A DNA stretch of 64,000 nucleotides from an uncultured Alphaproteobacteria bacterium (lineage in GTDB: Bacteria > Pseudomonadota > Alphaproteobacteria > RF32 > CAG-239). The notes beneath the pieces were generated by a model. It saw nothing but the letters and a program-made list of their open reading frames with translations, was not told the origin of the DNA and did not search any database. Shown piece by piece: positions 33,070 through 40,945 of this stretch. A program made the position numbers and the translations under genes. The stretch spans positions 1-64,000 of the forward strand of contig CAKQLP010000006.1 in the NCBI GenBank assembly GCA_934254675.1, given 5' to 3'. Each line of letters opens with the position of its first letter. The first letter of the stretch is position 1.

Positions 33070-33456
33070 TTAGCCAAATAAGGCTACTTGAGCATCTTCC
33101 ATAGAAATCGGCGTGTCGTTTGACGTCTTTTCTCCGGTCCAAATCCACAAATCGCGAGGATCGACGGCAATGTAGCAATATTCCGAAGGGTAATATTTAC
33201 CTCCGAACGCATTGAACAAAGCCGCAGCGTGTTCTTTTGAACCGGCAAAATATTTGCCGTCCAAAGACAATACTTCAAAATTGATTCCATGGCGTTTTGA
33301 ACCATAGAATACAACATCTCGCAACACCCAACCGCCATCGTTTAGGGTAAAAAACACTTTGCCGATGTTTTCAATGAAACCATTAGGTTGCATAATGTTG
33401 TGGCTTAACTGAGATTTGACAGCAGATAATCTGCTTTTTTTGTCTTGAAGATTCAT
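33070..33456 (-). CDS. Hypothetical protein, 128 aa
   Basis: I do not recognise it. From MNLQDKKSR it is a soluble alpha/beta-looking protein with aromatic motifs (GKVFFTLNDGGWVLRDVVFYG, YIAVDPRDLWIWTGEK). Upstream in-frame residues are hydrophobic but overlap the promoter, so this ATG is preferred, although no strong ribosome binding site is seen. It is flanked by its own promoter and terminator, so it is a single-gene unit. Confidence 0.6.
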   Translation of the reverse strand: MNLQDKKSRLSAVKSQLSHNIMQPNGFIENIGKVFFTLNDGGWVLRDVVFYGSKRHGINFEVLSLDGKYFAGSKEHAAALFNAFGGKYYPSEYCYIAVDPRDLWIWTGEKTSNDTPISMEDAQVALFG

Positions 33457-33509
33457 ATCAAAACAGTTTAATAAAATAAAAATAAACAAATTAATACTAA
33501 AGTGATTTA

Positions 33510-33538
33510 TATATAGCATAACTTTATTTTTCTTGCAA
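33510..33538 (-). promoter_or_regulatory. Probable promoter with extended -10
   Basis: On the minus strand: TTGCAA (33538-33533), 17 bases ending TATGC, TATATA (33515-33510). It lies 54 bases before the gene at 33,456 and shares the ATGCTATA core. Confidence 0.5.
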
Positions 33539-33573
33539 GTTTTTTTGACAAAAATAATGCCATAAAAAAATAC

Positions 33574-33604
33574 TTGACTTAGAGCATACTCTAAGAATTA
33601 TGCT
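33574..33604 (+). promoter_or_regulatory. MerR-type promoter with perfect dyad
   Basis: TTGACT (33574-33579), 19-base spacer, TATGCT (33599-33604). The spacer carries CTTAGAG-CATA-CTCTAAG (33578-33595), a perfect seven-base inverted repeat of the NmlR/AdhR/SoxR kind. A MerR activator would twist the long spacer to start transcription of the phosphoesterase gene 28 bases downstream. No MerR gene is in the window. Confidence 0.7.
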
Positions 33605-33631
33605 GATAAAAAAGAAAGGAAGAAATGTAAA

Positions 33632-34753
33632 ATGCGGATGTGGATTATACTTTTTGTTATTTTGATTGTTTCAACGTTTGCCGGATTGGTTTATTTAACC
33701 AATCGGATTGCAAAATTTGATTTTATGTTAAAATTGTCTCATGGCAATGTCAAATTACTTTACTTTTTTAGTTTGATACTGGTTCTTGCGATTTTCGGCG
33801 TGCTTTGTCTGGGATTAAATTTGATGAACGCGGTTATCGTTTTGCTTCATTTAATGGTGTTTTGGCTTCTTTGTGATTTTGTTTTTGGCATTGCGGAACA
33901 TTACAATACTCAGAGTTTTTCGCATTATTACGCTGGATACGCCGCAGTGTTTTTAACTTTAACGGCGTTGGGCTTTGGCTGGTTTTTAGACCACCATGTG
34001 TGGACAACTTATTATAATATTGAAACAGATAAAACGTCGCGGCCGTTGCGCATTGTTCAATTTGCGGATTCTCACATTGGTGCCACGTTTGACGGCGATG
34101 GTTTTGTAAAATATGTGGAACAGATGCAAAAATTGAATCCCGATGTTGTGGTGATTGTGGGAGATTTTGTTGACGACGATACAAAACTTGCGGATATGCA
34201 AAAGGCCACCAAAGCTCTTGGACAACTAAAAACAACTTATGGTGTTTATTTTGCTTTTGGTAATCATGATAAAGGCTATCATAGCCCGGAATATCGAGGA
34301 TATTCAGGCAACGAATTGGTCGCGGAATTGCAGAAAAACGGCGTGACGGTTTTGCAAGATGAGGCGGTGTTGCTTGCTGATGATTATTATATTTTAGGAC
34401 GTAAAGATTCCTCGGAATTTATGCGCGGCGGAAAGCGTGAAAATATGAATACCTTGGTCAAAGATTTGGATAAAAACAAATATGTTATTGTTTTGGATCA
34501 TCAGCCAAATGATTATAAAAATCAAGTTGCCGCCGAGGTTGATTTGGTGCTGTCCGGTCACACGCATGGTGGTCAGCTTTGGCCTTTGAACAAAGCCGGC
34601 GAGTGGATTGGTGCCAACGATAAAACCTATGGCTATGAACGTCGGAATGTAACGGATTTTATCGTGACTTCGGGTATTTCAGATTGGGCGATAAAGTTTA
34701 AGACCGGAACAAAATCTGAAATTGTGGTGATTGATATAAAAAACCGCTCGTAA
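33632..34753 (+). CDS. Membrane-anchored metallophosphoesterase (YkuE-like)
   Basis: 373 residues. Four or so membrane helices occupy residues 1-130. The calcineurin-like domain follows: FADSHIG (first metal pair), VVIVGDFVDDD, FGNHDKG and LSGHTHGGQLWP. Members such as YkuE and YaeI act on lipid-linked or envelope phosphates on the outer face of the membrane; the substrate here is unknown. It is behind a MerR-type promoter, and its stop codon lies in the loop of its own terminator. Confidence 0.85.
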   Translation: MRMWIILFVILIVSTFAGLVYLTNRIAKFDFMLKLSHGNVKLLYFFSLILVLAIFGVLCLGLNLMNAVIVLLHLMVFWLLCDFVFGIAEHYNTQSFSHYYAGYAAVFLTLTALGFGWFLDHHVWTTYYNIETDKTSRPLRIVQFADSHIGATFDGDGFVKYVEQMQKLNPDVVVIVGDFVDDDTKLADMQKATKALGQLKTTYGVYFAFGNHDKGYHSPEYRGYSGNELVAELQKNGVTVLQDEAVLLADDYYILGRKDSSEFMRGGKRENMNTLVKDLDKNKYVIVLDHQPNDYKNQVAAEVDLVLSGHTHGGQLWPLNKAGEWIGANDKTYGYERRNVTDFIVTSGISDWAIKFKTGTKSEIVVIDIKNRS

Positions 34754-34766
34754 TGAGCGGTTTTTT
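34738..34766 (+). terminator. Rho-independent terminator overlapping a stop codon
   Basis: AAAAAACCGCTC and GAGCGGTTTTTT pair perfectly around GTAAT. The TAA stop of the phosphoesterase gene is in the loop. It also serves the convergent pilin-like gene. Confidence 0.85.
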
Positions 34767-34779
34767 ATAGGGCTGGTAT

Positions 34780-35871
34780 TTATTTAGTGAATTTGATGCT
34801 AAAACCAGGAGCGTATGAACTGTATGGTTCTCCGCAAGCGTCTAAAACTTTGGCGGGTGATAAAGGCAAATAAGGCGCGTTGGCGTAATATCCTTTAGCG
34901 CTGTGGCCTACTATTCCTTCTGTGCCATTTTTAACAAGAAAATTATAGGAATCATTCATAAATGCAGAAATTTCTCCGACTAAAACACCAACCAATCCGG
35001 TTGAGGAACTTCCCCAATTGGTGGTGGCAAGAGTCATGCATGCTTCTTTGGGCAAACCCGTGAAAGTAATAGAAAAAGATTTGGGATTGTCGTTAACATA
35101 ACTAATGTCAACATTACCGTTAAAAGCATGTGAAATTTCTATTCCTCCATATCTATCTGCGTTGGTTTTTAAGTCGTCAGGAACAACCCCCATTTGCACG
35201 GCGGTTGTGTTAGAGAGGCCGTTAAAATCATCTTGTTGCAGGTATAAAGTTTGAATGTTTGTGGTAATTTCGGCAATTTGCTGGATAGTTTTGTTAATTT
35301 TAAATTTTTCCATGGCTTTGGAATATCCGGCAATACCACCAACGCTCAACACCCCGATGATAGCCAGAACGCCCAACATTTCAATCATGCTTCGTCCAAG
35401 GGAAAACTCGTTTAGCTGGTGTCTGCTTGAAATTTTCGCGCTCGTGTACTCTTTTTGTACATGTCGCTTAAAAATTCCGGCGCATTCACGCACGCTATCC
35501 AAGTTTTCAAGCAAGGTGTTAGGATTTTTCTCGCAGCTAGAAACCACTTTATCTACACCACTCTCCGCGGTTTCAATACATTCATTTGTCTGTCTGGTCA
35601 CTACTTGCACTTTTCTCACTCGTGTACTACTTTGTACACGTCGTTCCAAAAGTGCGGCGCATTCACGCACAACATCCAAACCCTTGATAAGACTCTGTTC
35701 TCTGTCATACTCGGGCTTGACCCGAGTATCCACCATCAAGTCCCCGTCATACTCGGGCGTGACGGACAGTCTGTCCCGAGTATCCAAAGAAGGGTGTTTG
35801 GCATGGATTCTCGGAATAAATCCGAGTATGACGGAGAATGAAGTATTCCGCCCTGACTCAAATTTTTTCAA
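34780..35871 (-). CDS. Type IV pilin-like protein with repeat-derived leader; probably phase-variable
   Basis: The open frame encodes up to 363 residues. The functional part starts at G159-R-S-M-I-E164, a class III prepilin site with Glu at +5, followed by the hydrophobic helix MLGVLAIIGVLSVGGIAGY. A globular pilin-like domain follows, with DRYGG, FSITFTGLPKEACMTLATTNWG and a late Cys (DACGEPY). The 158 residues before it are not pilin sequence: 12-56 come from palindromic DNA and 65-140 hold a duplicated segment (LDVVRECAALLERRVQ and LDSVRECAGIFKRHVQ). The frame has no good start; only TTG at 35,871 or an internal ATG (residue 46) is available. A strong GAGGAAAG site and ATG lie at 35,972 but are out of frame across a TC repeat. 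Secretion and assembly genes are not in view. Confidence 0.65.
   Translation of the reverse strand: MKKFESGRNTSFSVILGFIPRIHAKHPSLDTRDRLSVTPEYDGDLMVDTRVKPEYDREQSLIKGLDVVRECAALLERRVQSSTRVRKVQVVTRQTNECIETAESGVDKVVSSCEKNPNTLLENLDSVRECAGIFKRHVQKEYTSAKISSRHQLNEFSLGRSMIEMLGVLAIIGVLSVGGIAGYSKAMEKFKINKTIQQIAEITTNIQTLYLQQDDFNGLSNTTAVQMGVVPDDLKTNADRYGGIEISHAFNGNVDISYVNDNPKSFSITFTGLPKEACMTLATTNWGSSSTGLVGVLVGEISAFMNDSYNFLVKNGTEGIVGHSAKGYYANAPYLPLSPAKVLDACGEPYSSYAPGFSIKFTK
35441..35679. repeat. Duplicated 60-base segment in the pilin leader
   Basis: Copy 1 at 35441-35502 and copy 2 at 35619-35679 share CTCGTGTACT, a TTTGTACA stretch, the long identity GGCGCATTCACGCAC and the final ATCCAA. In copy 2 CGTGTAC and GTACACG form a perfect inverted repeat. 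They encode the two VREC-containing segments of the leader. Confidence 0.65.
35707..35826. repeat. Three palindromic repeat units (alphaproteobacterial intergenic-repeat style)
   Basis: Unit 1: ATACTCGGG, CTTGA, CCCGAGTAT (35707-35729). Unit 2: the same arms at 35749-35757 and 35775-35783 around a longer loop. Unit 3: CTCGGA and TCCGAG at 35810-35826. The GTCAT...GGGCTTGACCC...ATCCA wording resembles intergenic repeats widespread in Alphaproteobacteria. Here they are read as protein. Confidence 0.7.
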
Positions 35872-35930
35872 AAAGTGGCAAAAACCGCGTGTAGAAGCTT
35901 TAAAATGCTCTGAAATCGAATGTTTAGGAT

Positions 35931-35972
35931 TTACAGAGAGAGAGAGAGACCTTTGTTGAGCTTATTTTTCAT
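35931..35972 (-). other. 13-codon leader frame that starts the pilin gene in the wrong phase
   Basis: GAGGAAAG sits directly before the ATG at 35,972. Translation reads MKNKLNKGLSLSL and stops at TAA immediately after the TC tract. Removing one TC (or adding two) would join this start in frame to the pilin frame with no intervening stop, giving MKNKLNKGLSLSVNPKH and onward. Confidence 0.6.
35935..35949 (-). repeat. TC dinucleotide tract, 7.5 units (candidate phase-variation switch)
   Basis: Fifteen bases of alternating T and C on the minus strand, placed 24 bases after an ATG with a strong ribosome binding site. The distance from that ATG to the first base of the downstream pilin frame is 101 bases, one dinucleotide away from a multiple of three. 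Slipped-strand change of the tract would toggle the gene. Confidence 0.65.
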
Positions 35973-36049
35973 CTTTCTTTCCTCTTTATATATTAAATAA
36001 TTTACATTCTTTACTTTATTCAGGTAAGGTTAATAAATTGATAATATTT

Positions 36050-36439
36050 TTACCATCTTGGATGGTGGTGGTGATGATGATGTGGTCTGAAAACAGCGCT
36101 TCCAACAACGGCTCCGGTGAATCCAGCTAAAAAATTTGTCGCTGCCGAATCGTAATAATAATTACGCGGAATTGGTGTTTCTCTGACCACAACAACCGGT
36201 GGAACCGGACGTGTTACAATAACTTGCTGTGGCGGCAAAGGTGCCGACGTTACATAAACAGGTTGAGAAACAACCGGCTGTGGCGTCGCTGTTTGCGCAG
36301 TTTGCACGGAAATTGTTTGCTGTGGCGTGTAAATTTGTTGTTTTATGTTGTTATTATCATCCATAATGATAATAGTGTCGGCTTTTGCGTTTGACATAAG
36401 CCATGTTGAGAATAAAATCAAAAATAAAATTTTACGCAT
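36050..36439 (-). CDS. Exported Pro-rich protein with histidine tail
   Basis: 129 residues. Signal peptide 1-20 (ending AKA), then a Gln/Thr/Pro/Val-rich linker, a glycine-containing hydrophobic segment (about 103-118, FLAGFTGAVVGSAVF) and a C-terminal run of seven His before PRW. The His run could bind metal ions; this is inference. No family is recognised. It lies upstream-adjacent (same strand) to the pilin-like gene but 77 bases separate its stop from the pilin leader ATG. Confidence 0.6.
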   Translation of the reverse strand: MRKILFLILFSTWLMSNAKADTIIIMDDNNNIKQQIYTPQQTISVQTAQTATPQPVVSQPVYVTSAPLPPQQVIVTRPVPPVVVVRETPIPRNYYYDSAATNFLAGFTGAVVGSAVFRPHHHHHHHPRW

Positions 36440-36528
36440 TTGTTATTCCTCCGTTTAGAGGATATCATAATTTTTTTTATTATAATTTCAAGATTATAAA
36501 TATACATTCCGGTATGTATATTGCATTA

Positions 36529-36822
36529 TTAGTCAATAATACTTGCTTCATAGGTGTAAACGATTTCGCTTTCATCCTCATTTTCTGTCGGTTCTATTTC
36601 ACAAACGAGCAAAGATGCTTCATCTTGTAAGTTATCAAAGATTTCATCTTCCACACCATCCAGAGAAACGATATCCTCACTATTTCTGGTTAAGGTGATG
36701 TTGTGTTCGTCATAATTAAGTTTTACAACGGGGTTTTCTGGTGCGGTGTTGCGCGCATAAAGCAAGAGCATTACTTCATTTTCATCGGTTACCATAAAAT
36801 CAAAAGTATTAAAATCTGGCAT
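36529..36822 (-). CDS. Hypothetical acidic protein, 97 aa
   Basis: A small acidic soluble protein (MPDFNTFDFMVTDENEV start; many Asp and Glu). The alternating pattern VMLLLYARN, VVKLNYDEHNITLTRN, SLLVCEIEP suggests a beta-rich fold. No family is recognised. GGAAAT-type ribosome binding sequence lies before the ATG. Confidence 0.55.
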   Translation of the reverse strand: MPDFNTFDFMVTDENEVMLLLYARNTAPENPVVKLNYDEHNITLTRNSEDIVSLDGVEDEIFDNLQDEASLLVCEIEPTENEDESEIVYTYEASIID

Positions 36823-36901
36823 TTTTTATTTCCTTCTGCTATTATTAATTATAAATATTCTAAGAGACTGAAGTTAATATTTATCTAAAATTTGAGGAAA
36901 A

Positions 36902-37603
36902 ATGTATAAATTAACAGATGGATTTATCAATTTATTAAAATGGCCGGTAGCCGTGTGTTTGCTGTTGTCTGCGCCCGCTCTTATAAACTCATATATGTAT
37001 TTTGATTTTTTTCGATTTAAATTTTATATGCTGGGTGCCGGAATTTTATTTTTTATCTTTACCCTTTTTACCGCGGGATACGCAACAAAACAGAATATGC
37101 AAATTATTTCACATGAATTGACGCATACTTTTTTTGCTTTTTTAACTTTGCATAAAGCTGGGCGAATCCGACTTCATCCGGATGGAAGCGGTGGTTCTAT
37201 GCAACTAAAGGGACATGGAAATTGGCTGATTTCATTATCACCCTATTTTTTTCCGTTATTTGCTTTTTTCTATATGCTGATTATGCCTTTTTTGTTGGAG
37301 GCGACAAATTCACATTGGATGATATATGCAATTCTAGGCTATTTTTTAGCCTATCACTGGCTGGTTGTGCTGACTCAAGCAAATTTACAGCAGACTGATT
37401 TAAGTCAAGAGGGTTTTATTTTTTCGTATATTGTGATTATCAGTGCAAATTTGTTTACAACCGGATGTGTCTTGGCCTTTACAAGCAAGTCATGGCAGGG
37501 GATTTTTACATTTATACAGCTTATTAATAAACTTAATTTAGAAATGTTTCAAAAATGTTATCATTTAATAATGACGAATTTCCAAAGTTTCTTTGTCGGC
37601 TGA
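36902..37603 (+). CDS. M50-like membrane metalloprotease homologue
   Basis: 233 residues with about six membrane helices. The second-third helix region holds HELTH (about residue 75), the HExxH zinc motif of intramembrane M50/M50B-like proteins, followed by a GGSMQLKGHGNW loop. The usual LDG/NPDG second motif is not obvious. It may be a site-2-type protease or an inactive relative. It converges with and overlaps the LD-carboxypeptidase gene by 39 bases. A second M50-like gene lies at 41,552. Confidence 0.6.
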   Translation: MYKLTDGFINLLKWPVAVCLLLSAPALINSYMYFDFFRFKFYMLGAGILFFIFTLFTAGYATKQNMQIISHELTHTFFAFLTLHKAGRIRLHPDGSGGSMQLKGHGNWLISLSPYFFPLFAFFYMLIMPFLLEATNSHWMIYAILGYFLAYHWLVVLTQANLQQTDLSQEGFIFSYIVIISANLFTTGCVLAFTSKSWQGIFTFIQLINKLNLEMFQKCYHLIMTNFQSFFVG

Positions 37604-38455
37604 AAAATATGCTTTAGCGCCAAGCGGCAAAACATATCGACTGGTTGTGTGTCCAAAATTGAAATCTTTTACGGCGGGAAATTTTGTTCCGTATAAGAAA
37701 TCGGCCAGACAATCGTCAAGGGTGCCGTCTTCTTCGTCTCCGGTGCAATCCGTGAAATTGCCGAAAATGATTCCCTTTAAGGAGTCAAAATGCGGTTGCT
37801 GTTTCAATTGTTGCAACATTAAATCAATTTTGTGCAAACGTTCATGAATGTCCTCTACCAATAGAATCTTGCCCCGTAAATCAGGAAAGTATGGCGTGCC
37901 GGCAAGTTTCATCAGCACGCTTAAATTGCTGCAGAGAAAAACGCCTTCGGTCGAGCCGGTACGCAAGGTTTTGCCTGAAGTAATTGAAAAAGAATTTCCT
38001 GACATTAAATCCAGCAGGCTTTTTTTTACCAAAGGGTCTAGAGAAGCTTCTCTAAAATCGTAAGTCGGTAAAAAACCATTCCAGCTGATAATACCGGATT
38101 TTTTGTTTAAAGCGAGCATCAATGCCGCATTATCACAAAAACCAATAAGCGTTTTTTTGTTTTTTTTAATAAGATTAAAATCAATGTATGGTAAAATTCG
38201 AGCTGCGCCGGCGGCCGCGCGAACACAAAAAACTGCTTTGATTTCCGGATTGGAAAAAGCCCAATGTACATCGTCTGCGCGCTCTTTATCTGTACCGGCC
38301 ATATAGCGGCGAATATTGTACAAATGCGGAGCAAATATTGTTTGTAATCCTAAAGACGTTAAAAAATTTATACCCTTTTGAATTTTTTCAATATTGCCGA
38401 TTTGGGCGGAAGGCGCGATTAAAGCAATTTTGTCTCCACGTTTTAACTTTTGCAT
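37565..38455 (-). CDS. LD-carboxypeptidase family (S66) protein with Cys at the nucleophile position
   Basis: 296 residues, standard for LdcA/MccF. KRGDKIALIAPSA and GINFLTSLGL open the fold. The nucleophile motif, GYSD in the family, is GFCD here, so C107 replaces Ser. The other triad members are kept: E201 (VEDIHE) and H269 (FGHTTSRYVLPLG), with the same E-to-H spacing (68) as the Pseudomonas enzyme. The RGGYG loop is RAAAGA. LdcA trims the terminal D-Ala from muropeptides in the cytoplasm. It follows the Mur ligase gene by one base, a pairing that fits peptidoglycan recycling. Whether the Cys form is active is unknown. Confidence 0.8.
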   Translation of the reverse strand: MQKLKRGDKIALIAPSAQIGNIEKIQKGINFLTSLGLQTIFAPHLYNIRRYMAGTDKERADDVHWAFSNPEIKAVFCVRAAAGAARILPYIDFNLIKKNKKTLIGFCDNAALMLALNKKSGIISWNGFLPTYDFREASLDPLVKKSLLDLMSGNSFSITSGKTLRTGSTEGVFLCSNLSVLMKLAGTPYFPDLRGKILLVEDIHERLHKIDLMLQQLKQQPHFDSLKGIIFGNFTDCTGDEEDGTLDDCLADFLYGTKFPAVKDFNFGHTTSRYVLPLGAKAYFSADKETLEIRHY

Positions 38456-38456
38456 G

Positions 38457-39818
38457 TTATAACCTTTCTAAAATATTATGGCATAAATCGGTTAATGAAT
38501 TGTCACGGGCTCCCATGATGATAATTCTATCTCCGGAACGTGCATTTTTAAGAAGCATTTCCATGGCTTCTTTTTTGTCTTTTACAAAATAAGCATTTTG
38601 TTTGCCCTGCTCATGTGCAAAATTAATCAAATCCGCGGAGGATATATCTTTGGTCACTGTCCCGCCGACAAAGAAAATTTCCGGCATGATTAAAATGTCA
38701 TCGACATTCATGTTTTTTATGAAACTATTGATAATTTCTTTTCCCATAGAGCGCATAGGACCGAATCCGTGCGGCTGAAACATTATAAGCAAACGTCCGT
38801 TGTATTGTCTCAGCGCACTGATGGATGCCTTTATTTTATCAGGATTGTGGGCAAAATCATCAATAACGGTTATATTGTTTTTTTTACCGACAACATCAAG
38901 ACGGCGTTTTGTTCCGCAAAAATCTTCCAGTATTTGCGCGGCTTTGAATTTATCCACACCTAAGGCGCTACATGTGGCAATTGCCGCCAATGCGTTTGCC
39001 ACATTAAACTGCCCGATAAGTTTTAATGTAAAAGTTTTGCCGTTTAAAATGTATTCTGTTCCATGTGGTAAAGGGGCGATTTTTTCAACATAAAAATCCG
39101 CTTGAGGATTTTTTAACGAAAAAGTTATTTTGTGCGGATGAGTCAAACTACGGCATGATTCATAATCATCATTGACGACTAAAGCGTGTTTTGTTCGCAG
39201 ACTTAGATTTTGAAATAAAATAATAAGTTCTTCAATACTTTTGTGGTCGTGAGAAATATTGTTTACCACTGAAATATACGGATTATAAAGGTCAATGCTT
39301 CCATTGCTTTCATCAGCTTCAACGACGCAAATGTCACCTTTATTATAAATTATGTTGGAAATACCACTGCGATTTTCATAGTTTTTTAGTAATCCGCCAT
39401 TAATAAGGCAAGGATTTTTACCTGCTTTGTCTAAGATATAGCCAATCATGGCCGCTGTTGTTGTTTTTCCGGATGTGCCGCCGACGGCTATGCCGTATTT
39501 ATAGCTGTGGAATATTTCACTCAATAATTCCGGTCTGGTTTTTATCAAGATATTTTTTTCTTGGGCGGCTCGGATGTCTGGAATGGAACTTTCAACTGCG
39601 GTGGAGGCGCAAAGGAAGTCTAAATCCGACGTGATGGCAGAACCATCTTGCGGATAAATTTTTATACCAAGTTTTTCTAAAGCTTGTTTATTTTCTAAAT
39701 CGCGTCCTAAGTCAAAATTTCGGTCAGAGCCTCGAACTTCGTAGCCGGAAAGCTTTAAAACTTGGGCCAGAGAACTCATTCCGCTTCCGGAAATTCCGCA
39801 AAAACTTACTTTAGTCAT
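38457..39818 (-). CDS. Mur ligase, MurC/Mpl type (probably muropeptide recycling)
   Basis: 453 residues with the three Mur ligase domains: N-terminal Rossmann-like UDP-binding (FCGISGSGMSSLAQVL), the ATP loop GTSGKTTT at about 114-121 (Ser instead of the usual His or Asn), EADESNGSI, NNISHDHKS, and the C-terminal VIDDFAHNPDKI and FQPHGFGPMR. MurC adds L-Ala to UDP-MurNAc; Mpl adds a recovered tripeptide. The adjacent LD-carboxypeptidase gene favours the recycling role, but wording of the last motif is also MurC-like. Confidence 0.78.
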   Translation of the reverse strand: MTKVSFCGISGSGMSSLAQVLKLSGYEVRGSDRNFDLGRDLENKQALEKLGIKIYPQDGSAITSDLDFLCASTAVESSIPDIRAAQEKNILIKTRPELLSEIFHSYKYGIAVGGTSGKTTTAAMIGYILDKAGKNPCLINGGLLKNYENRSGISNIIYNKGDICVVEADESNGSIDLYNPYISVVNNISHDHKSIEELIILFQNLSLRTKHALVVNDDYESCRSLTHPHKITFSLKNPQADFYVEKIAPLPHGTEYILNGKTFTLKLIGQFNVANALAAIATCSALGVDKFKAAQILEDFCGTKRRLDVVGKKNNITVIDDFAHNPDKIKASISALRQYNGRLLIMFQPHGFGPMRSMGKEIINSFIKNMNVDDILIMPEIFFVGGTVTKDISSADLINFAHEQGKQNAYFVKDKKEAMEMLLKNARSGDRIIIMGARDNSLTDLCHNILERL

Positions 39819-39838
39819 TTGGTTAGTCCTTATTAATT

Positions 39839-40834
39839 TTATAAATCTTCAATGGTTTTGTTTAAAATTGTTTGTTTTTCGCTTTCCATCAGTGCAAAAT
39901 CTTTATAGTCAATGGAAATATAGCTTTTTCCTGCGCCATCGACAGAAACACCAAGGGTCACACCAATTTTTTCATTTTGAAACGTTGCGTATAAAATAGC
40001 TTTTCCTTCTTGTAATTCTTGCAAAAAATTATCACCACCCAACGGGTTTTGCTTTGTGACTGTTTTAATTGTTTTTTTATCACCTTCTCCTTCTATTAAT
40101 TTCTCTTCATAAGAATATGGAGTAAAAAATTCTTGGGCGTTGCCGTATTTTTTGGCTAAGGCCGTGTAATATTTATGATATAAATCCAAAACATGAGAAG
40201 CTTTGGCATCATCCTCAAGCAATTGACCTTGAGCGTAAATGCACCATAATTTATTTTGCAGACCAAAAATAGCTGTAATTTCCTTAAAAGTATTATTTTG
40301 TTGTTTAGGATTAAGAACCAAAAAAACATTTTTATAATCTTTTCTTTCTGCGGGTTGCAAATCAAAGCCGAATTCTTTAATTTCTTCAATACTTGCTTGC
40401 CAATAAAGTCCTAAAGGCGCTGGAGAAAATGTTTCTTGCAGTTTTTTGATATTTTGAATTTTTAGTTCTTCAGCCGGCATATCTTCTTCGGCTTTTTTTT
40501 CAAGATTCTTTTGGATTTCTTTGGTCTTTTTTTCTAATTCTTTTAATGTCTTTGCATCATTTTGCCGCAGAGTCAAAATTTGCGGTTTTTGGTTCAGAAT
40601 AGAGCGGGCTGAGGTTTTCGCTTTTTTTTCTGTTTCTATGTTTTCAATGTAACTGTCTAAATAATCTGGGGTTTTAGATTGAGTGTCTAAAACGTTTTTT
40701 TCTTTTTCAGAAATAATTTTTTCGGCTTGGTCTGTTTTTTCTGAAGAATCGCTTATATCAAAAAGTTCTATGGTTTGAGCGTTGACGTTGGATGTAAGGA
40801 GTGTCAGTAAAAGAAATGTTAGTATATTTTTCAT
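39839..40834 (-). CDS. Hypothetical exported protein, 331 aa
   Basis: Signal peptide 1-19 (ending VNA), a charged coiled-coil region (about 35-140, rich in Lys and Glu) and a C-terminal globular domain (from about 140, PLGLYWQASIEEIKEFGFDL, ending YISIDYKDFAL). No known family is recognised. It is 20 bases before the Mur ligase gene on the same strand and may share its transcript. Confidence 0.6.
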   Translation of the reverse strand: MKNILTFLLLTLLTSNVNAQTIELFDISDSSEKTDQAEKIISEKEKNVLDTQSKTPDYLDSYIENIETEKKAKTSARSILNQKPQILTLRQNDAKTLKELEKKTKEIQKNLEKKAEEDMPAEELKIQNIKKLQETFSPAPLGLYWQASIEEIKEFGFDLQPAERKDYKNVFLVLNPKQQNNTFKEITAIFGLQNKLWCIYAQGQLLEDDAKASHVLDLYHKYYTALAKKYGNAQEFFTPYSYEEKLIEGEGDKKTIKTVTKQNPLGGDNFLQELQEGKAILYATFQNEKIGVTLGVSVDGAGKSYISIDYKDFALMESEKQTILNKTIEDL

Positions 40835-40864
40835 AATTATCCCTTTGATAACCGTAAAAAAAAA

Positions 40865-40904
40865 TTGAATACCTGTTATATCTGCGCTATTCTAATGCTA
40901 TAAA
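40865..40904 (+). promoter_or_regulatory. Promoter region of the tetR-like gene
   Basis: TTGAAT (40865-40870), 17 bases, TATTCT (40888-40893); overlapping it is an extended -10, ATGCTATAAA (40895-40904), of the type repeated elsewhere in the window. The ATG is at 40,946. Confidence 0.45.
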
Positions 40905-40945
40905 TGCAAAAAATTTATTAAACTTAAACAATATTTATTACTAAA

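Noticed and set aside
34780..35871. Simple TTG start for the pilin-like gene at 35,871
   Set aside because: No ribosome binding site precedes it. The ATG at 35,972 has a strong one but is out of phase, so the TTG is only a boundary of the open frame.
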